Positions 1 through 8,318 of a stretch of DNA of 64,000 nt are shown here, one piece after another. Within the stretch, counting starts at the first letter, position 1, and each line of letters begins with the position of its first letter. The notes under the pieces are model-generated. The model did not search any database, was not told the DNA's origin, and saw only the letters and a list, made by a program, of their open reading frames with translations. A program made the position numbers and the translations under genes. The DNA is from Sphingomonas sp. HF-S4 (GTDB lineage Bacteria > Pseudomonadota > Alphaproteobacteria > Sphingomonadales > Sphingomonadaceae), in NCBI RefSeq assembly GCF_032911445.1, contig NZ_JAWJEJ010000002.1, forward strand, positions 496,001-560,000, read 5' to 3'.

Positions 1-290
1 ATTATGCCGCGTCGAAGGCGGGGATGGTCGGCATGACCAAGTCGATCGCGCGCGGCTATGCGGCGCAGGGCATCCTCGCCTTCGCGATCTGCCCGGGTTT
101 CACGATGACCGGCATGGCCGAGGACTATCTGGCGAGCCGGGGCGGCGACAAGTTGCTCGCCGATATCCCGCTCGGCCGCGTCGCCGATCCCGAGGAAGTC
201 GCCAAGCTCGCGCGTTTCTGCGCGCTGGAGGCGCCGCCGTCGATGACCGGCGCGGTGCTCGACATCAACGGGGCCAGCTATGTCCGTTGA
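1..290 (+). CDS. SDR family oxidoreductase, C-terminal part (5' end outside window)
   Basis: The reading frame is open from base 3 and begins with Tyr-Ala-Ala-Ser-Lys, the YxxxK catalytic pair of short-chain dehydrogenases/reductases, so only the C-terminal ~95 residues are present. A later segment resembles the PG-x-x-x-T loop (CPGFTMTGMA), followed by a typical SDR ending in which the penultimate strand reads GAVLDINGASYV. Family members are NAD(P)-dependent, cytosolic reductases; the substrate cannot be told because the cofactor-binding half is missing. The stop overlaps the start of prmA by 11 bases, suggesting cotranscription. An internal ATG at 24 is not the real start because the catalytic tyrosine lies upstream of it. 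Confidence 0.9.
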   Translation, partial: YAASKAGMVGMTKSIARGYAAQGILAFAICPGFTMTGMAEDYLASRGGDKLLADIPLGRVADPEEVAKLARFCALEAPPSMTGAVLDINGASYVR

Positions 291-1221
291 AGTCGATAGC
301 TGGAAAGTGACGCTGCCGTGCACGCGCGCGGAGGCCGAGGCGATCGACGCGGGCGAGTTCGCGCTCGACGCGGTGCTGATGACCACCGAGGAAGTGGAGG
401 ACGATGTCGAGCGCTGGCGGCTCGACGCCTATATGGAGGCGGAACCCGACGCGGCGATGCTCGACGCGTTGCGCGCGCTGGTGCCGAGCGCGGAAGGGAT
501 CGCGCCGGTCATCGAGGCGCTGACCACCGAGGACTGGGTAAAGATGAGCCAGGAAGGGCTCGAGCCGATCCGCGAGGGGCGCTTCGTCGTGCATACCAGC
601 GCGCATCCGGTCGATGCGCCCGAGGGGGGCCGCGCGTTCCTGATCGATGCCGGGCGCGCGTTCGGGACGGGGCATCATGCGACCACCTCGGGATGTCTCC
701 GGATGCTCGACGCGATGGCGGCGCTCGACTTTGCCAAGGCTATCGACGTGGGGACGGGGACGGGACTGCTGGCGTTTGCCGCGGCGCATCTCTGGCCCGA
801 GGCAAAGATCGTCGCGACCGATATCGATCCGGCGGCGATCGACGTGACGCGGGTCAACGCTGCCGATAATGGCATTGCGGGGCTGGACCTGATCGTCGCC
901 GACGGCGCGCTGAGCGATGCGATCACGGCGCAGGCGCCCTATGACCTCGTCATCGCCAACATCCTCGCCGGACCGCTGGTGTCGATGGCACCCGAGCTGG
1001 CGGCGATCGCGGACGCCGATGCCACGATCGTGCTTGCCGGGCTGCTCGAGACGCAGCGCGCGCAGGTGGTCGCGGCGTTCGAGGCGTGTGGATGTGCGCT
1101 CCAGGAAGTCGATCGCCGCGGCGACTGGACGATCCTGCGGCTGACCGCCGGCGCCGTTCGCTATGTGCCGAGCACCCCGCCCGATCCCAAGGGACGCGAC
1201 GGGTGGGCGCTGGATATTTGA
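280..1221 (+). CDS. prmA: Ribosomal protein L11 methyltransferase
   Basis: 313 residues. PrmA uses S-adenosylmethionine to trimethylate lysines and the N-terminus of ribosomal protein L11 in the cytoplasm. Visible signatures are FGTGHHATT at about residues 128-136, the SAM-binding glycine loop DVGTGTG at about 156-162, the acidic end of strand 2 (ATDIDP) and the NILA motif near 227-230 that replaces NPPY in this family. The N-terminal ~110 residues are the variable substrate-recognition part. The ATG at 280 lies inside the preceding SDR gene. Length and motif order are normal; I see nothing odd. Confidence 0.95.
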   Translation: MSVEVDSWKVTLPCTRAEAEAIDAGEFALDAVLMTTEEVEDDVERWRLDAYMEAEPDAAMLDALRALVPSAEGIAPVIEALTTEDWVKMSQEGLEPIREGRFVVHTSAHPVDAPEGGRAFLIDAGRAFGTGHHATTSGCLRMLDAMAALDFAKAIDVGTGTGLLAFAAAHLWPEAKIVATDIDPAAIDVTRVNAADNGIAGLDLIVADGALSDAITAQAPYDLVIANILAGPLVSMAPELAAIADADATIVLAGLLETQRAQVVAAFEACGCALQEVDRRGDWTILRLTAGAVRYVPSTPPDPKGRDGWALDI

Positions 1222-1227
1222 TACCCC

Positions 1228-1253
1228 GCCATCCCGGCGTTCGCCGGGATGGC
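1228..1253. repeat. Palindromic repeat / bidirectional terminator between prmA and phhA
   Basis: A perfect 12-bp inverted repeat with a 2-base centre (GCCATCCCGGCG-TT-CGCCGGGATGGC written as two arms) sits immediately after prmA and just before the end of convergent phhA. The core CATCCCGGCGTTCGCC is repeated at 37395-37416. No long T-run follows, so it may be a REP-like element that also serves as a transcription barrier. Confidence 0.6.
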
Positions 1254-1258
1254 GGCCT

Positions 1259-2137
1259 TCAGCTTTTCGACCGCGCATATTCCTGCGTGCCGCGCGTGAT
1301 CACGTCGTCGTCCGGCAGGATCTCGGCGATCGGGATGTCGGCCAGCGGCAGGGTCTCTTCGTAGAGGGGCGCGAAGTCGGTCTCGATCGTCGCGCGGAGC
1401 AGTTCGTCGAAGCTCGGGATGACGAAATAATTCTGCTGGAAATCGTCGATCCGATAGTCGGTGCGCATCACCCGCTTCAAGTCGAAGCCGATGCGGTTGG
1501 GGCTCGGATCGTCGAGCGCGAAACGGCTCTCGGCCGAGCTCGAGACGATGCCCGCGCCGTAGATGCGCAGCCCCTCGGCCTCGCGCACCAGCCCGAATTC
1601 GACCGTGTACCAATAGAGCCGGCCGAGCTGCTTCAATGCACCCAGCTCCATCGCGCGGACGCCGCCGCGGCCATAGGCTTCGAGATAGTCGGCGAAGACC
1701 GGATCGGCGAGCATCGGCACATGGCCGAACACGTCGTGAAAGACGTCGGGCTCCTGGAGATAGTCGAGCTGGTCGGGGCGGCGGATGAAGTTGCCCGCGA
1801 CGAAGCGGCGATTGGCCATGTGATCGAAGAACACGTCGTCGGGGACGAGCCCGGGCACCGCGACGACCTGCCAGCCGGTGAGCTTCATCAGCCGCTCGGA
1901 CAGTTCCTCGAAATTGGGAATGCCCGATTCGGAGAGCCTTAGCGCGTCGAGCCCCCTGAGGAACGCCTGCGACGCGCGGCCGGGAAGCAGCCTGGCCTGG
2001 CGCTCGAACAGCGTGTCCCAGGTCGCGTGTTCCTGCGCGGTGTACGCCCGCCAGTTCTGGGGTATCGTCCAGTCGGCCGCGGCGCCCTCGGGCGGGCGTT
2101 CTAGTACGTGGCTGTCGTTGCTCATCGGAACCGGCAT
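1259..2137 (-). CDS. phhA: Phenylalanine 4-monooxygenase
   Basis: 292 residues from ATG at 2137 (alternative ATG at 2125). Non-haem iron, tetrahydrobiopterin-dependent hydroxylase converting phenylalanine to tyrosine in the cytoplasm. The iron-ligand motif HDVFGH is at about residues 134-139, and the third ligand Glu is in WYTVEFG at about 180; this is the bacterial single-domain form with no ACT regulatory domain. It stands alone, with no PhhB (pterin dehydratase) next to it. The start lies only 13 bases from the divergent gene on the plus strand, so each promoter must overlap the other gene or its leader. Confidence 0.95.
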   Translation of the reverse strand: MPVPMSNDSHVLERPPEGAAADWTIPQNWRAYTAQEHATWDTLFERQARLLPGRASQAFLRGLDALRLSESGIPNFEELSERLMKLTGWQVVAVPGLVPDDVFFDHMANRRFVAGNFIRRPDQLDYLQEPDVFHDVFGHVPMLADPVFADYLEAYGRGGVRAMELGALKQLGRLYWYTVEFGLVREAEGLRIYGAGIVSSSAESRFALDDPSPNRIGFDLKRVMRTDYRIDDFQQNYFVIPSFDELLRATIETDFAPLYEETLPLADIPIAEILPDDDVITRGTQEYARSKS

Positions 2138-2150
2138 AGCATTGTTGCAA

Positions 2151-2783
2151 ATGATACGAAATGGCTTGGTGCGGGCGCTGCTGGGGTTGGGCGCCGTGCT
2201 GCTATGCTATGGCGTCGCAGCGCTGGTGGGAAGCGCGATCCTGGTCAACCGCGGATGGACGCCGCCGGCGCAGGGGGTGACGATCTATGTCGCCGACAAT
2301 GGCATCCATACCGATCTGGTGCTGCCAGCGCGCGACTTTGCCGATCTGGTCCGGGCCGAACATTTCGCCGATCCGCGCCAGGCGGCGCAGCCGATGCGGA
2401 TGTTCGGCTGGGGCGATCGCGACTTCTATCTCAACACCCCGCGCTGGCGCGACGTTAACCCGATCCGCGTGCTGGGCGCGCTGGCCGGGGCGGGGAAGAC
2501 GGTGCTCCATGTCACGGCGAGCCCAGTGCCGGAAGCGGGGCCCAAGCTGCGGGCGCTGCGGCTGCGTCCGCAAGAATATGCGCGGCTGGTCGCCTATGTC
2601 CGCGCCACCTTCGCGGGCGCGCCGGTGCGCGGTTATGGCGCGCACGACGCCTTTTATGCGGCGCGCGGCGGTTACAGTGCGTTGGGGACGTGCAACGAGT
2701 GGAGCGCGGGTGGTCTGCGCGCTGCCGGTGTGCGGATGGGGGCATGGACGCCCTTCGCTTTTGGAGTGATGCGATGGCTTTGA
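2151..2783 (+). CDS. TIGR02117-family (DUF2459) membrane-anchored protein
   Basis: 210 residues if translation begins at the ATG at 2151; the open frame runs further upstream but only antisense to phhA. An N-terminal hydrophobic segment (about residues 7-27) is followed by a soluble domain with IYVADNGIHTDLVLP and RMFGWGDRDFYLNTP, the conserved patches of the TIGR02117/DUF2459 family, and a C-terminal CNEWSA(G) stretch also conserved there. The family has no proven function. The last ten bases overlap the start of the downstream hydrolase, so the two are probably cotranscribed. No clear Shine-Dalgarno precedes 2151. Confidence 0.8.
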   Translation: MIRNGLVRALLGLGAVLLCYGVAALVGSAILVNRGWTPPAQGVTIYVADNGIHTDLVLPARDFADLVRAEHFADPRQAAQPMRMFGWGDRDFYLNTPRWRDVNPIRVLGALAGAGKTVLHVTASPVPEAGPKLRALRLRPQEYARLVAYVRATFAGAPVRGYGAHDAFYAARGGYSALGTCNEWSAGGLRAAGVRMGAWTPFAFGVMRWL

Positions 2784-3517
2784 AGCTGGCGACCCCGAGT
2801 TCGGCGAGCGTCCCGCCGCCGCGGCTGGCGCTGCTTTCCGAATGGCCGCGCGCCGCCTGGGGGCTGGGACGGCTGATCGCGCAGTGGAAGACGCTCGACG
2901 ATGTGCCCAAGGGCGACGGGCGGCCGGTGATCCTGCTGCCCGGGCTGGTCAATTCGGACCGGTCCAACTTCGTGATGCGGCGCTATCTCCAGCGGCTCGG
3001 CTATCGCGCCGAGGGCTGGCAACTCGGGCGCAATCTGGGCGTGCGCGCGATCGGGCAGGATGGCGAGCGGCTGATGGCGCGGATTGCGGCGCTGCACGCC
3101 GAGACCGGGCAGAAGGTGACGCTGATCGGGGTGTCGCTCGGCGGGATCATGGCACGGATCGCGGCGCACCGGCATCCCGAACTGGTGCGCGAGGTCATCA
3201 CCATCAGCTCGCCCTTTGCCGGGCCGCCGACCTGCACCAATGTCTGGCGGCCGTTCGAGGTGCTGACTGGCGAGAAGATCGGCGACCCGGCAGTGAGCGC
3301 GCGGCTGGAAGAAGCGGCAAAGCCGCTGCCGGTGCCCGCGACGTCGATCTGGAGCCGCAGCGACGGGCTGGTCAACGGGTTGATCTGCCGCGAGCCCGAG
3401 GGCGCGGAGGGCCGGGCGATCGAAGTCAGCAGCAGCCATTTATGGGTGCAGATGAAGCCCGAGGTGCTGCGCGCGGTGGCGCAGGTGCTGGGTCAGTCCG
3501 GATCGCCGGCGCGATAG
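2774..3517 (+). CDS. Alpha/beta hydrolase (lipase/esterase-like)
   Basis: 247 residues from ATG at 2774, which overlaps the previous stop; an upstream in-frame ATG at 2744 lies inside the preceding gene. The alpha/beta-hydrolase layout is complete: HG-like loop LLPGLVNSD near 54-62, nucleophile elbow GVSLGG with Ser121, acid Asp197 in SRSDGL and catalytic His222 in SSHLW. Such proteins hydrolyse esters or lipids; the substrate is unknown. There is no signal peptide, so it is probably cytosolic, although the neighbour is membrane-anchored. Confidence 0.8.
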   Translation: MALKLATPSSASVPPPRLALLSEWPRAAWGLGRLIAQWKTLDDVPKGDGRPVILLPGLVNSDRSNFVMRRYLQRLGYRAEGWQLGRNLGVRAIGQDGERLMARIAALHAETGQKVTLIGVSLGGIMARIAAHRHPELVREVITISSPFAGPPTCTNVWRPFEVLTGEKIGDPAVSARLEEAAKPLPVPATSIWSRSDGLVNGLICREPEGAEGRAIEVSSSHLWVQMKPEVLRAVAQVLGQSGSPAR

Positions 3518-3777
3518 CCGTCATAGGGGCCGCATTTGTCGGGGTTCTTGCGGCATTCCTTCTCGCGCTTGCGGCGCTCCTTGCCCTCGCGTGCTTCCTT
3601 CTCACGCATCTTCTTGCCGTAGTTGCGGTCGGCCTCTTCCTGGCTGGTGGTCGACCAGTCGACGACCTGGCTGCCGGCCTTGACCGGGAGCGTGGCGACG
3701 TCCCACGCGGTCTTGGCGATGCAGCCGCCGGCAAGCAGGGGCAGCGTGGCGACAATCGGGAGAAGCAACTTGCGCAT
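3493..3777 (-). CDS. Small putative lipoprotein, function unknown
   Basis: 94 residues. The N-terminus is a lipoprotein signal, LPLLAGGC with lipidation Cys at about 19, followed by a short segment (AWDVATLPVKAG) and then a highly charged Lys/Arg/Glu-rich tail ending KNPDKCGPYDGYRAGD. The charged tail looks helical. It is read convergently with the hydrolase gene and overlaps its 3' end by 25 bases. Five bases separate it from the upstream phosphodiesterase lipoprotein on the same strand, so the two probably form an operon of envelope proteins. I do not recognise a family. Confidence 0.7.
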   Translation of the reverse strand: MRKLLLPIVATLPLLAGGCIAKTAWDVATLPVKAGSQVVDWSTTSQEEADRNYGKKMREKEAREGKERRKREKECRKNPDKCGPYDGYRAGDPD

Positions 3778-3782
3778 GAGCT

Positions 3783-4820
3783 TTACCTTGGCTGGGGCGC
3801 CGGCACCGAAGCGGCGCGCGCGGATACGGCAGCATATGGGTAGTCGCTGAACACGCCGTCTACGCCAAGTCCGATAAAATACGCGATTTCCTCGGTAAGT
3901 CGCCCGTGCCCGGCCGGGCCGCCGGTGGCGCGATAGGCGGGCAGCAGGAAGTAATTCTCGGCGCGGAAGGTCCAGGGATGGACTTTCAAGCCCGCGGCAT
4001 GGGCGTCGGCGACGAGGGATGTGTCGGGGAGCATCGCGCGTTCGGGGCCGATCCCGGCGGCATAATCGGCGATGCGCTTAAGCCCCTCGGGCGTTGCCAT
4101 CGCGGCATCGCTCGGTTCGGTGCCATCGGCGGGGGCGCCGCTGGCGGCCATCAGCTGGATGAGCGGCACGCGCGTCATGCCCTTGAGCTTCTTGAGGTTG
4201 GCGACTTCGAACGACTGGATGAACACCGGCGCGTCGGCGTGGTCCCAGCCGGCCTCGCGCAGCTTGGCGACGAGCGTCGCTTCGAGCGGCAGGCCGATCG
4301 AGGCGAAATAGCTCGGATGCTTGGTTTCGGGATAGATGCCGACGCGGCGCTTGGCGGCCTTGGCGAGCGCGATGATCTCTTCGAGCGTCGGGATCTCGGC
4401 CTGACCGTCATATTTGGTGTTGCCGGGGCGAAGCTGCGGAAGGCGCTCCTTGGCGCGCAGCGTCTTGAGTTCGGCGAGCGTGAAATCCTCGGTGAACCAG
4501 CCGGTGACCTTGGCGCCGTCGATCGTCTTGGTCGTTTTCCGCGCGGCGAATTCGGGATGCGCGGCGACGTCGGTGGTGCCCGAGATCTCGTTCTCGTGCC
4601 GCGCGACGAGTTCGCCGTCCTTGGTCGGGACCAGATCGGGCTCGATGAAGTCGGCGCCTTGCTCGATCGCGAGGCTGTAGGCGAGCAAGGTATGCTCGGG
4701 GCGTTCGCCGCTGGCGCCGCGATGCGCGATGACGATCGGTCTTGCTGCCATGCCGGCCTCCTGGACGTGTGCGCAGCCCTGTGCCAGCAGCATTGCCGCG
4801 AGCGCCAACGATCTTTTCAC
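3783..4820 (-). CDS. glpQ: Glycerophosphodiester phosphodiesterase, lipoprotein
   Basis: 345 residues from a GTG at 4820 (an upstream in-frame GTG at 4832 is possible; 4820 gives the cleaner signal peptide). LLAQGC makes it a predicted lipoprotein with Cys16. The GDPD domain follows at once: HRGASGERPEHT with catalytic His33, IEPDLV with metal ligands Glu60 and Asp62, and a second histidine in RHENE at about 75. The enzyme releases alcohols from glycerophosphodiesters in the periplasm, giving glycerol-3-phosphate. Length and start-to-end motif order fit periplasmic GlpQ. No transporter for glycerol phosphate is seen nearby. Confidence 0.9.
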   Translation of the reverse strand: MKRSLALAAMLLAQGCAHVQEAGMAARPIVIAHRGASGERPEHTLLAYSLAIEQGADFIEPDLVPTKDGELVARHENEISGTTDVAAHPEFAARKTTKTIDGAKVTGWFTEDFTLAELKTLRAKERLPQLRPGNTKYDGQAEIPTLEEIIALAKAAKRRVGIYPETKHPSYFASIGLPLEATLVAKLREAGWDHADAPVFIQSFEVANLKKLKGMTRVPLIQLMAASGAPADGTEPSDAAMATPEGLKRIADYAAGIGPERAMLPDTSLVADAHAAGLKVHPWTFRAENYFLLPAYRATGGPAGHGRLTEEIAYFIGLGVDGVFSDYPYAAVSARAASVPAPQPR

Positions 4821-4876
4821 GAAACTTTCCACGGGCCAGGCGTTATCGAGTGGTTGTGACGGTAGCGAGGCGGAGC

Positions 4877-5791
4877 TTGGCGGAAAACGACGTGGTATTG
4901 GCCGCTGCCCGCGATTGGCACGGCGCGCGGATGGCGCTGGCTACGGTCGTGTCGACCTGGGGCTCGGCGCCGCGGCCGCGCGGCAGCCATATGCTGGTGC
5001 ACGCCGATGGGCGGTTCGAGGGATCGGTTTCGGGCGGGTGCGTCGAGACCGATATCCTTGCCACCGCCGCCGAGGTGATCGCCGGGGCGCCGGCGGTGGT
5101 GAAGACCTATGGCGTCGCCGATGCCGCCGCTTGGGAAGTCGGGTTGCCGTGCGGCGGGCAGATCGCGGTGCTGGTGCAGCCGGTGTCGACCGGGGGATTT
5201 CCGCCCGAATTGTTCGACGCGATCGAGGCGGCGCAGGCTGCAGGTACGCCACTCGATGTCGCGACCGACCTCGGCACTGGCCAGAGCATTGCCGGAAGCG
5301 AGGGCGATTTCGTCAATCGCTACGATCCGCCGCGGCGGCTGCTGATCGTCGGCGCGGTGCAGATTGCGCAGCGGCTCGCCGGGCTGGCGCGCGAGCTGGG
5401 GATCGTCACCTATGTGATCGATCCGCGCGGGCGATTTCTTACCGAGGAGCGCTTTCCCGGAGTGACGCTCGACGATCGCTGGCCCGACGAGGCGGTGACG
5501 GCGCTCAAGCCCGATCCGGCGACCGCGGTGGTCACGCTGAGCCACGATGCCAAGATCGACGATGCCGCGCTGATCGCCGCGCTGGCGCACCCCACCGGCT
5601 ATGTCGCGGCGCTGGGATCGCGCAAGAGCCATGCCGCGCGGCTCGATCGGTTGCGCGCGGCGGGGATTGCCGAAACCGATCTGGGCCGTATCGAGGGTCC
5701 GGCCGGGATGCGTATCGGCGCGATCGGCCCGGCCGAGATCGCGTTGTCGATCGCCGCGGCGATGGTGAGGAGTTTTCATGCTGACACCTGA
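4877..5791 (+). CDS. XdhC/CoxI family molybdenum-hydroxylase maturation protein
   Basis: About 304 residues from TTG at 4877, which has GAGG six bases upstream; in-frame GTGs at 4850 and 4856 are alternatives. The N-terminal XdhC/CoxI domain shows GSAPRPRGSHM (about 29-39) and GSVSGGCVE (about 49-57); the C-terminal Rossmann-like XdhC_C domain contains LLIVGAVQIAQRL and ALGSRKSHAARLDRL. XdhC proteins bind molybdenum cofactor and promote its sulfuration before insertion into xanthine-dehydrogenase-type enzymes. The 14-base overlap with the next gene implies coupling. A candidate client enzyme is encoded at 31184-33424. Confidence 0.88.
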   Translation: MAENDVVLAAARDWHGARMALATVVSTWGSAPRPRGSHMLVHADGRFEGSVSGGCVETDILATAAEVIAGAPAVVKTYGVADAAAWEVGLPCGGQIAVLVQPVSTGGFPPELFDAIEAAQAAGTPLDVATDLGTGQSIAGSEGDFVNRYDPPRRLLIVGAVQIAQRLAGLARELGIVTYVIDPRGRFLTEERFPGVTLDDRWPDEAVTALKPDPATAVVTLSHDAKIDDAALIAALAHPTGYVAALGSRKSHAARLDRLRAAGIAETDLGRIEGPAGMRIGAIGPAEIALSIAAAMVRSFHADT

Positions 5792-6371
5792 ACGGACCGC
5801 ACTGGTGCTGCTCGCCGCGGGGCATTCGCACCGGTTCGAGGGCGATAAATTGAGCGAGCCGTTCCTCGACAAGCCGCTCGCCTATCACGTCGTCACGGCG
5901 CTGGAGAATGTGCCGTTTCTGACGCGCATCGCCGTGGTCTCGAACACCGGGCTCGATTTCGGTGCGCTGGGCTATCAGGTCGAGCCCAATCCCGATCCGT
6001 CGCTCGGGCAGGCGCGGTCGCTGTGCCACGGGGTGACGGTCGCGAAGGAAGCGGGCGCAGAGGCGGTGCTGGTCGCGCTGGCCGACATGCCGCGGGTGAC
6101 GGCGGCGCATGTCTATCGGATGTTCGATGCCGCCGACGGAGCGGGGACGATCGTCGCGTCGAGCGACGGGGTGCAGCCGCGCCCGCCGGCGCTGTTCGGC
6201 AGGAACATGTTCGACGATCTGCTCGACCTCGAGGGCGATGAGGGCGCGCGGCAGTTGATCAAGCGCGGGCACCATGTCGTGACGAGCCCGGCGGAGTTGG
6301 TCGATGTCGATACGCGGGCGGACCTGGAGAAGCTGCGCAAGCTCTACGGGCTGGAGAGCGACGGGAAGTAA
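5778..6371 (+). CDS. MobA-like NTP transferase (MocA/cytidylyltransferase type)
   Basis: 197 residues. The nucleotide-binding signature LLAAGHSHRFEGDK (about 11-24) is a variant of LAAGxSxRxGxxK with an extra residue before the lysine, and LADMP (about 101-105) is the metal-binding motif of this fold. In the MocA branch the enzyme joins CMP to molybdopterin for xanthine-dehydrogenase-type enzymes. Pairing with XdhC by a 14-base overlap supports that role over a sugar nucleotidyltransferase. Cytosolic; substrate inferred from context. Confidence 0.8.
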   Translation: MLTPERTALVLLAAGHSHRFEGDKLSEPFLDKPLAYHVVTALENVPFLTRIAVVSNTGLDFGALGYQVEPNPDPSLGQARSLCHGVTVAKEAGAEAVLVALADMPRVTAAHVYRMFDAADGAGTIVASSDGVQPRPPALFGRNMFDDLLDLEGDEGARQLIKRGHHVVTSPAELVDVDTRADLEKLRKLYGLESDGK

Positions 6372-6395
6372 TCCTCCCCGTCCCGGGAAGGATTT
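6370..6395. terminator. Hairpin between convergent nucleotidyltransferase and permease genes
   Basis: AATCCT-C-CCCG and CGGG-A-AGGATT pair over ten positions with one mismatch and a three-base loop. It begins just before the stop of the plus-strand gene and reaches the stop of the minus-strand permease gene, so it can serve both transcripts; TTTA follows on the plus strand. Confidence 0.55.
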
Positions 6396-7599
6396 ATTCG
6401 TGCCGCAATGCGTCGATCGGGTTGAGGCTCGCGGCACGCCTGGCCGGGAAATAGCCGAACACCACGCCGATCAGCGCCGAGATCGCGAAGGCGACGAAGT
6501 TGATCTGCGGCTCGAACATGAACTCGACCTTCATCAGCGGCGCCAGCCCGAGCACCACGCCCTGCGCGACGAGCAGCCCGACCAGCCCGCCCAGGCACGA
6601 CAGCACCACCGCCTCCATCAGGAACTGCATCAGCACTTCGCTCGCCACCGCGCCGATCGCGAGGCGGATGCCGATCTCGCGGGTGCGCTCGGTGACCGAC
6701 ACCAGCATGATGTTCATGATCCCGATGCCGCCGACGACCAGACTGATGCCCGCCACCGCGGTGACGATCTGGGTGAGCAGCGTGGTGATCCCGGTCAGCG
6801 TCGCGCTGATCTGGGCGGTGTCGAAGATGTTGAAATCGTCATCCTTGCCGCCGGTGATCCGGCGGCGCTCGCGCAGCACCTGCTTCAAGGATTCCTGGAC
6901 CTGGGCGCCGTCATAGGCCGGGTCGGTGCCGACCAGCATCAGCCGGATGTCGCGATTGCCGGTGAAGCGGCGCTGGACCTGCTTGATCGGCATGATGATC
7001 GTATCGTCCTGATCGCCGAAGCCGCCCTGGCCGCGCGTGCTGAGCGTGCCGATCACGTCGCACGAGATGCCGTTGACGCGGATCCGCTCGCCCACTGCCT
7101 CGCCGCCGCGGAACAGGTTGGTGCGGATCGTGTTGCCGATGATGCACACGCCCTTGCCGGCCTGTTCCTCGAGCCGCGTGAAGGTACGGCCGGAGGCCAG
7201 GGGCCAGGGCTGGACCTTGAAGAAATCGTCGGTGGTGCCGTTGATCGTGGTCGACCAGTTCGCGCCCTGGTAGATCACCGTCGCGGTCGACTGCGCCTGC
7301 GGCGCGACTGCAGTCACCCCGGCGACCTGGCGCGCGATCGCCTCGACATCGCCCTCTTCGAAATCGGGCGGGCGCGGGCCGCCGCCGCCGCGGCCGAAGC
7401 CCTGGCCGGGGCGGACCTGGAGGATGTTGGTGCCGAGGCTGGCGACCTGCTGCTGCGCGGCCTTGGTCGTGGCGTTGCCGAGCGTGACCATCGCGACCAC
7501 CGCGGCGACACCGATGATGATGCCGAGCGTCGTCAGGAACGAACGCAATTTGTGGCGGAAGATCGATCGGATCGCGAGGATGAAGGTGGTGCCGAACAT
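6394..7599 (-). CDS. ABC transporter permease, MacB type
   Basis: 401 residues. One N-terminal membrane helix, a large periplasmic domain (about residues 45-270) and three C-terminal helices match the MacB_PCD-FtsX architecture without a fused ATPase. The end reads GIVFGYFPARRAASLNPIDALRHE-like, the usual C-terminal signature (GxxPAxxAaxldPieaLR). Acts with the ATPase and adaptor encoded directly upstream as a tripartite pump that moves substrates from the periplasm to TolC-type channels. Its ATG shares one base with the stop of the ATPase gene (TGATG). Confidence 0.92.
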   Translation of the reverse strand: MFGTTFILAIRSIFRHKLRSFLTTLGIIIGVAAVVAMVTLGNATTKAAQQQVASLGTNILQVRPGQGFGRGGGGPRPPDFEEGDVEAIARQVAGVTAVAPQAQSTATVIYQGANWSTTINGTTDDFFKVQPWPLASGRTFTRLEEQAGKGVCIIGNTIRTNLFRGGEAVGERIRVNGISCDVIGTLSTRGQGGFGDQDDTIIMPIKQVQRRFTGNRDIRLMLVGTDPAYDGAQVQESLKQVLRERRRITGGKDDDFNIFDTAQISATLTGITTLLTQIVTAVAGISLVVGGIGIMNIMLVSVTERTREIGIRLAIGAVASEVLMQFLMEAVVLSCLGGLVGLLVAQGVVLGLAPLMKVEFMFEPQINFVAFAISALIGVVFGYFPARRAASLNPIDALRHE

Positions 7600-8318
7600 C
7601 AGGCCACCACCTCACCCTGCGCATGGTTCTCGATCCGCTCGACCAGCCCGTCCTTGAAGTGGATGATCGTCCGCGCGAAGGCGGCCATGTCGGGCTCGTG
7701 CGTGACCATCAGGACGGTGATGCCGCTGGTCCGGTTGAGCTCGGTCAGGAACTTCATGATCTCGACCGAGCGCTCCGAATCGAGATTGCCGGTGGGCTCG
7801 TCGGCGAGAAGCACGTCGGGGTTGGTGACGATCGCGCGGGCGATCGCCACGCGCTGCTGCTGGCCGCCGGAAAGTTCGGCGGGAGTATGGTCCCACCACT
7901 CCTTGAGCCCGACCTTGTCGAGCGCGGCCATCGCCGCCTCGCGCCGCGCCTTCTTGGGATCGCCGCGATAGAGCAGGGGCAGCTCGACATTTTCGAGCGC
8001 CGAGGTGCGCGCGAGCAGGTTGAAGCCCTGGAAAACGAAGCCGAGATATTTCCGCCGGAGCAGTGCGCGCTCGTCACGGCCGAGGCGCTCGACATGGACG
8101 CCCTTGAACTGGAACTCGCCGCCCGAAGGCACGTCGAGGCAGCCGAGGATGTTCATCGTCGTCGACTTGCCCGAGCCCGAAGGGCCCATCACCGCGACAA
8201 AATCGCCCGCCTGGATGTCGAGGTCCACGCCCTTCAGCGCCTGGAACGCCGTCGGGCCCTCGCCATAGACCTTGGTGACACCGCGCAGGCGGATGATCGG
8301 CGCGTCACTGGCCGCCAC
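7599..8318 (-). CDS. ABC transporter ATP-binding protein, MacB/LolD type
   Basis: 239 residues from GTG at 8318, chosen because GGAGG lies five bases upstream and the longer open frame (to 8405) would be antisense-free but buried in the adaptor gene. Walker A GPSGSGKS is at 45-52, the Q-loop in FVFQGFN near 95-100, signature LSGGQQQR at 149-156, Walker B VLLADE at 169-174 and the switch His in VMVTHE. It energises the permease encoded after it. It overlaps the adaptor gene by 14 bases. Confidence 0.93.
   Translation of the reverse strand: MAASDAPIIRLRGVTKVYGEGPTAFQALKGVDLDIQAGDFVAVMGPSGSGKSTTMNILGCLDVPSGGEFQFKGVHVERLGRDERALLRRKYLGFVFQGFNLLARTSALENVELPLLYRGDPKKARREAAMAALDKVGLKEWWDHTPAELSGGQQQRVAIARAIVTNPDVLLADEPTGNLDSERSVEIMKFLTELNRTSGITVLMVTHEPDMAAFARTIIHFKDGLVERIENHAQGEVVA

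Noticed and set aside
6304..7971. 555-residue plus-strand open frame across the permease and ATPase genes
   Set aside because: Antisense shadow of the MacB-type genes; composition (D, R, H, A) is that of a reversed coding frame.
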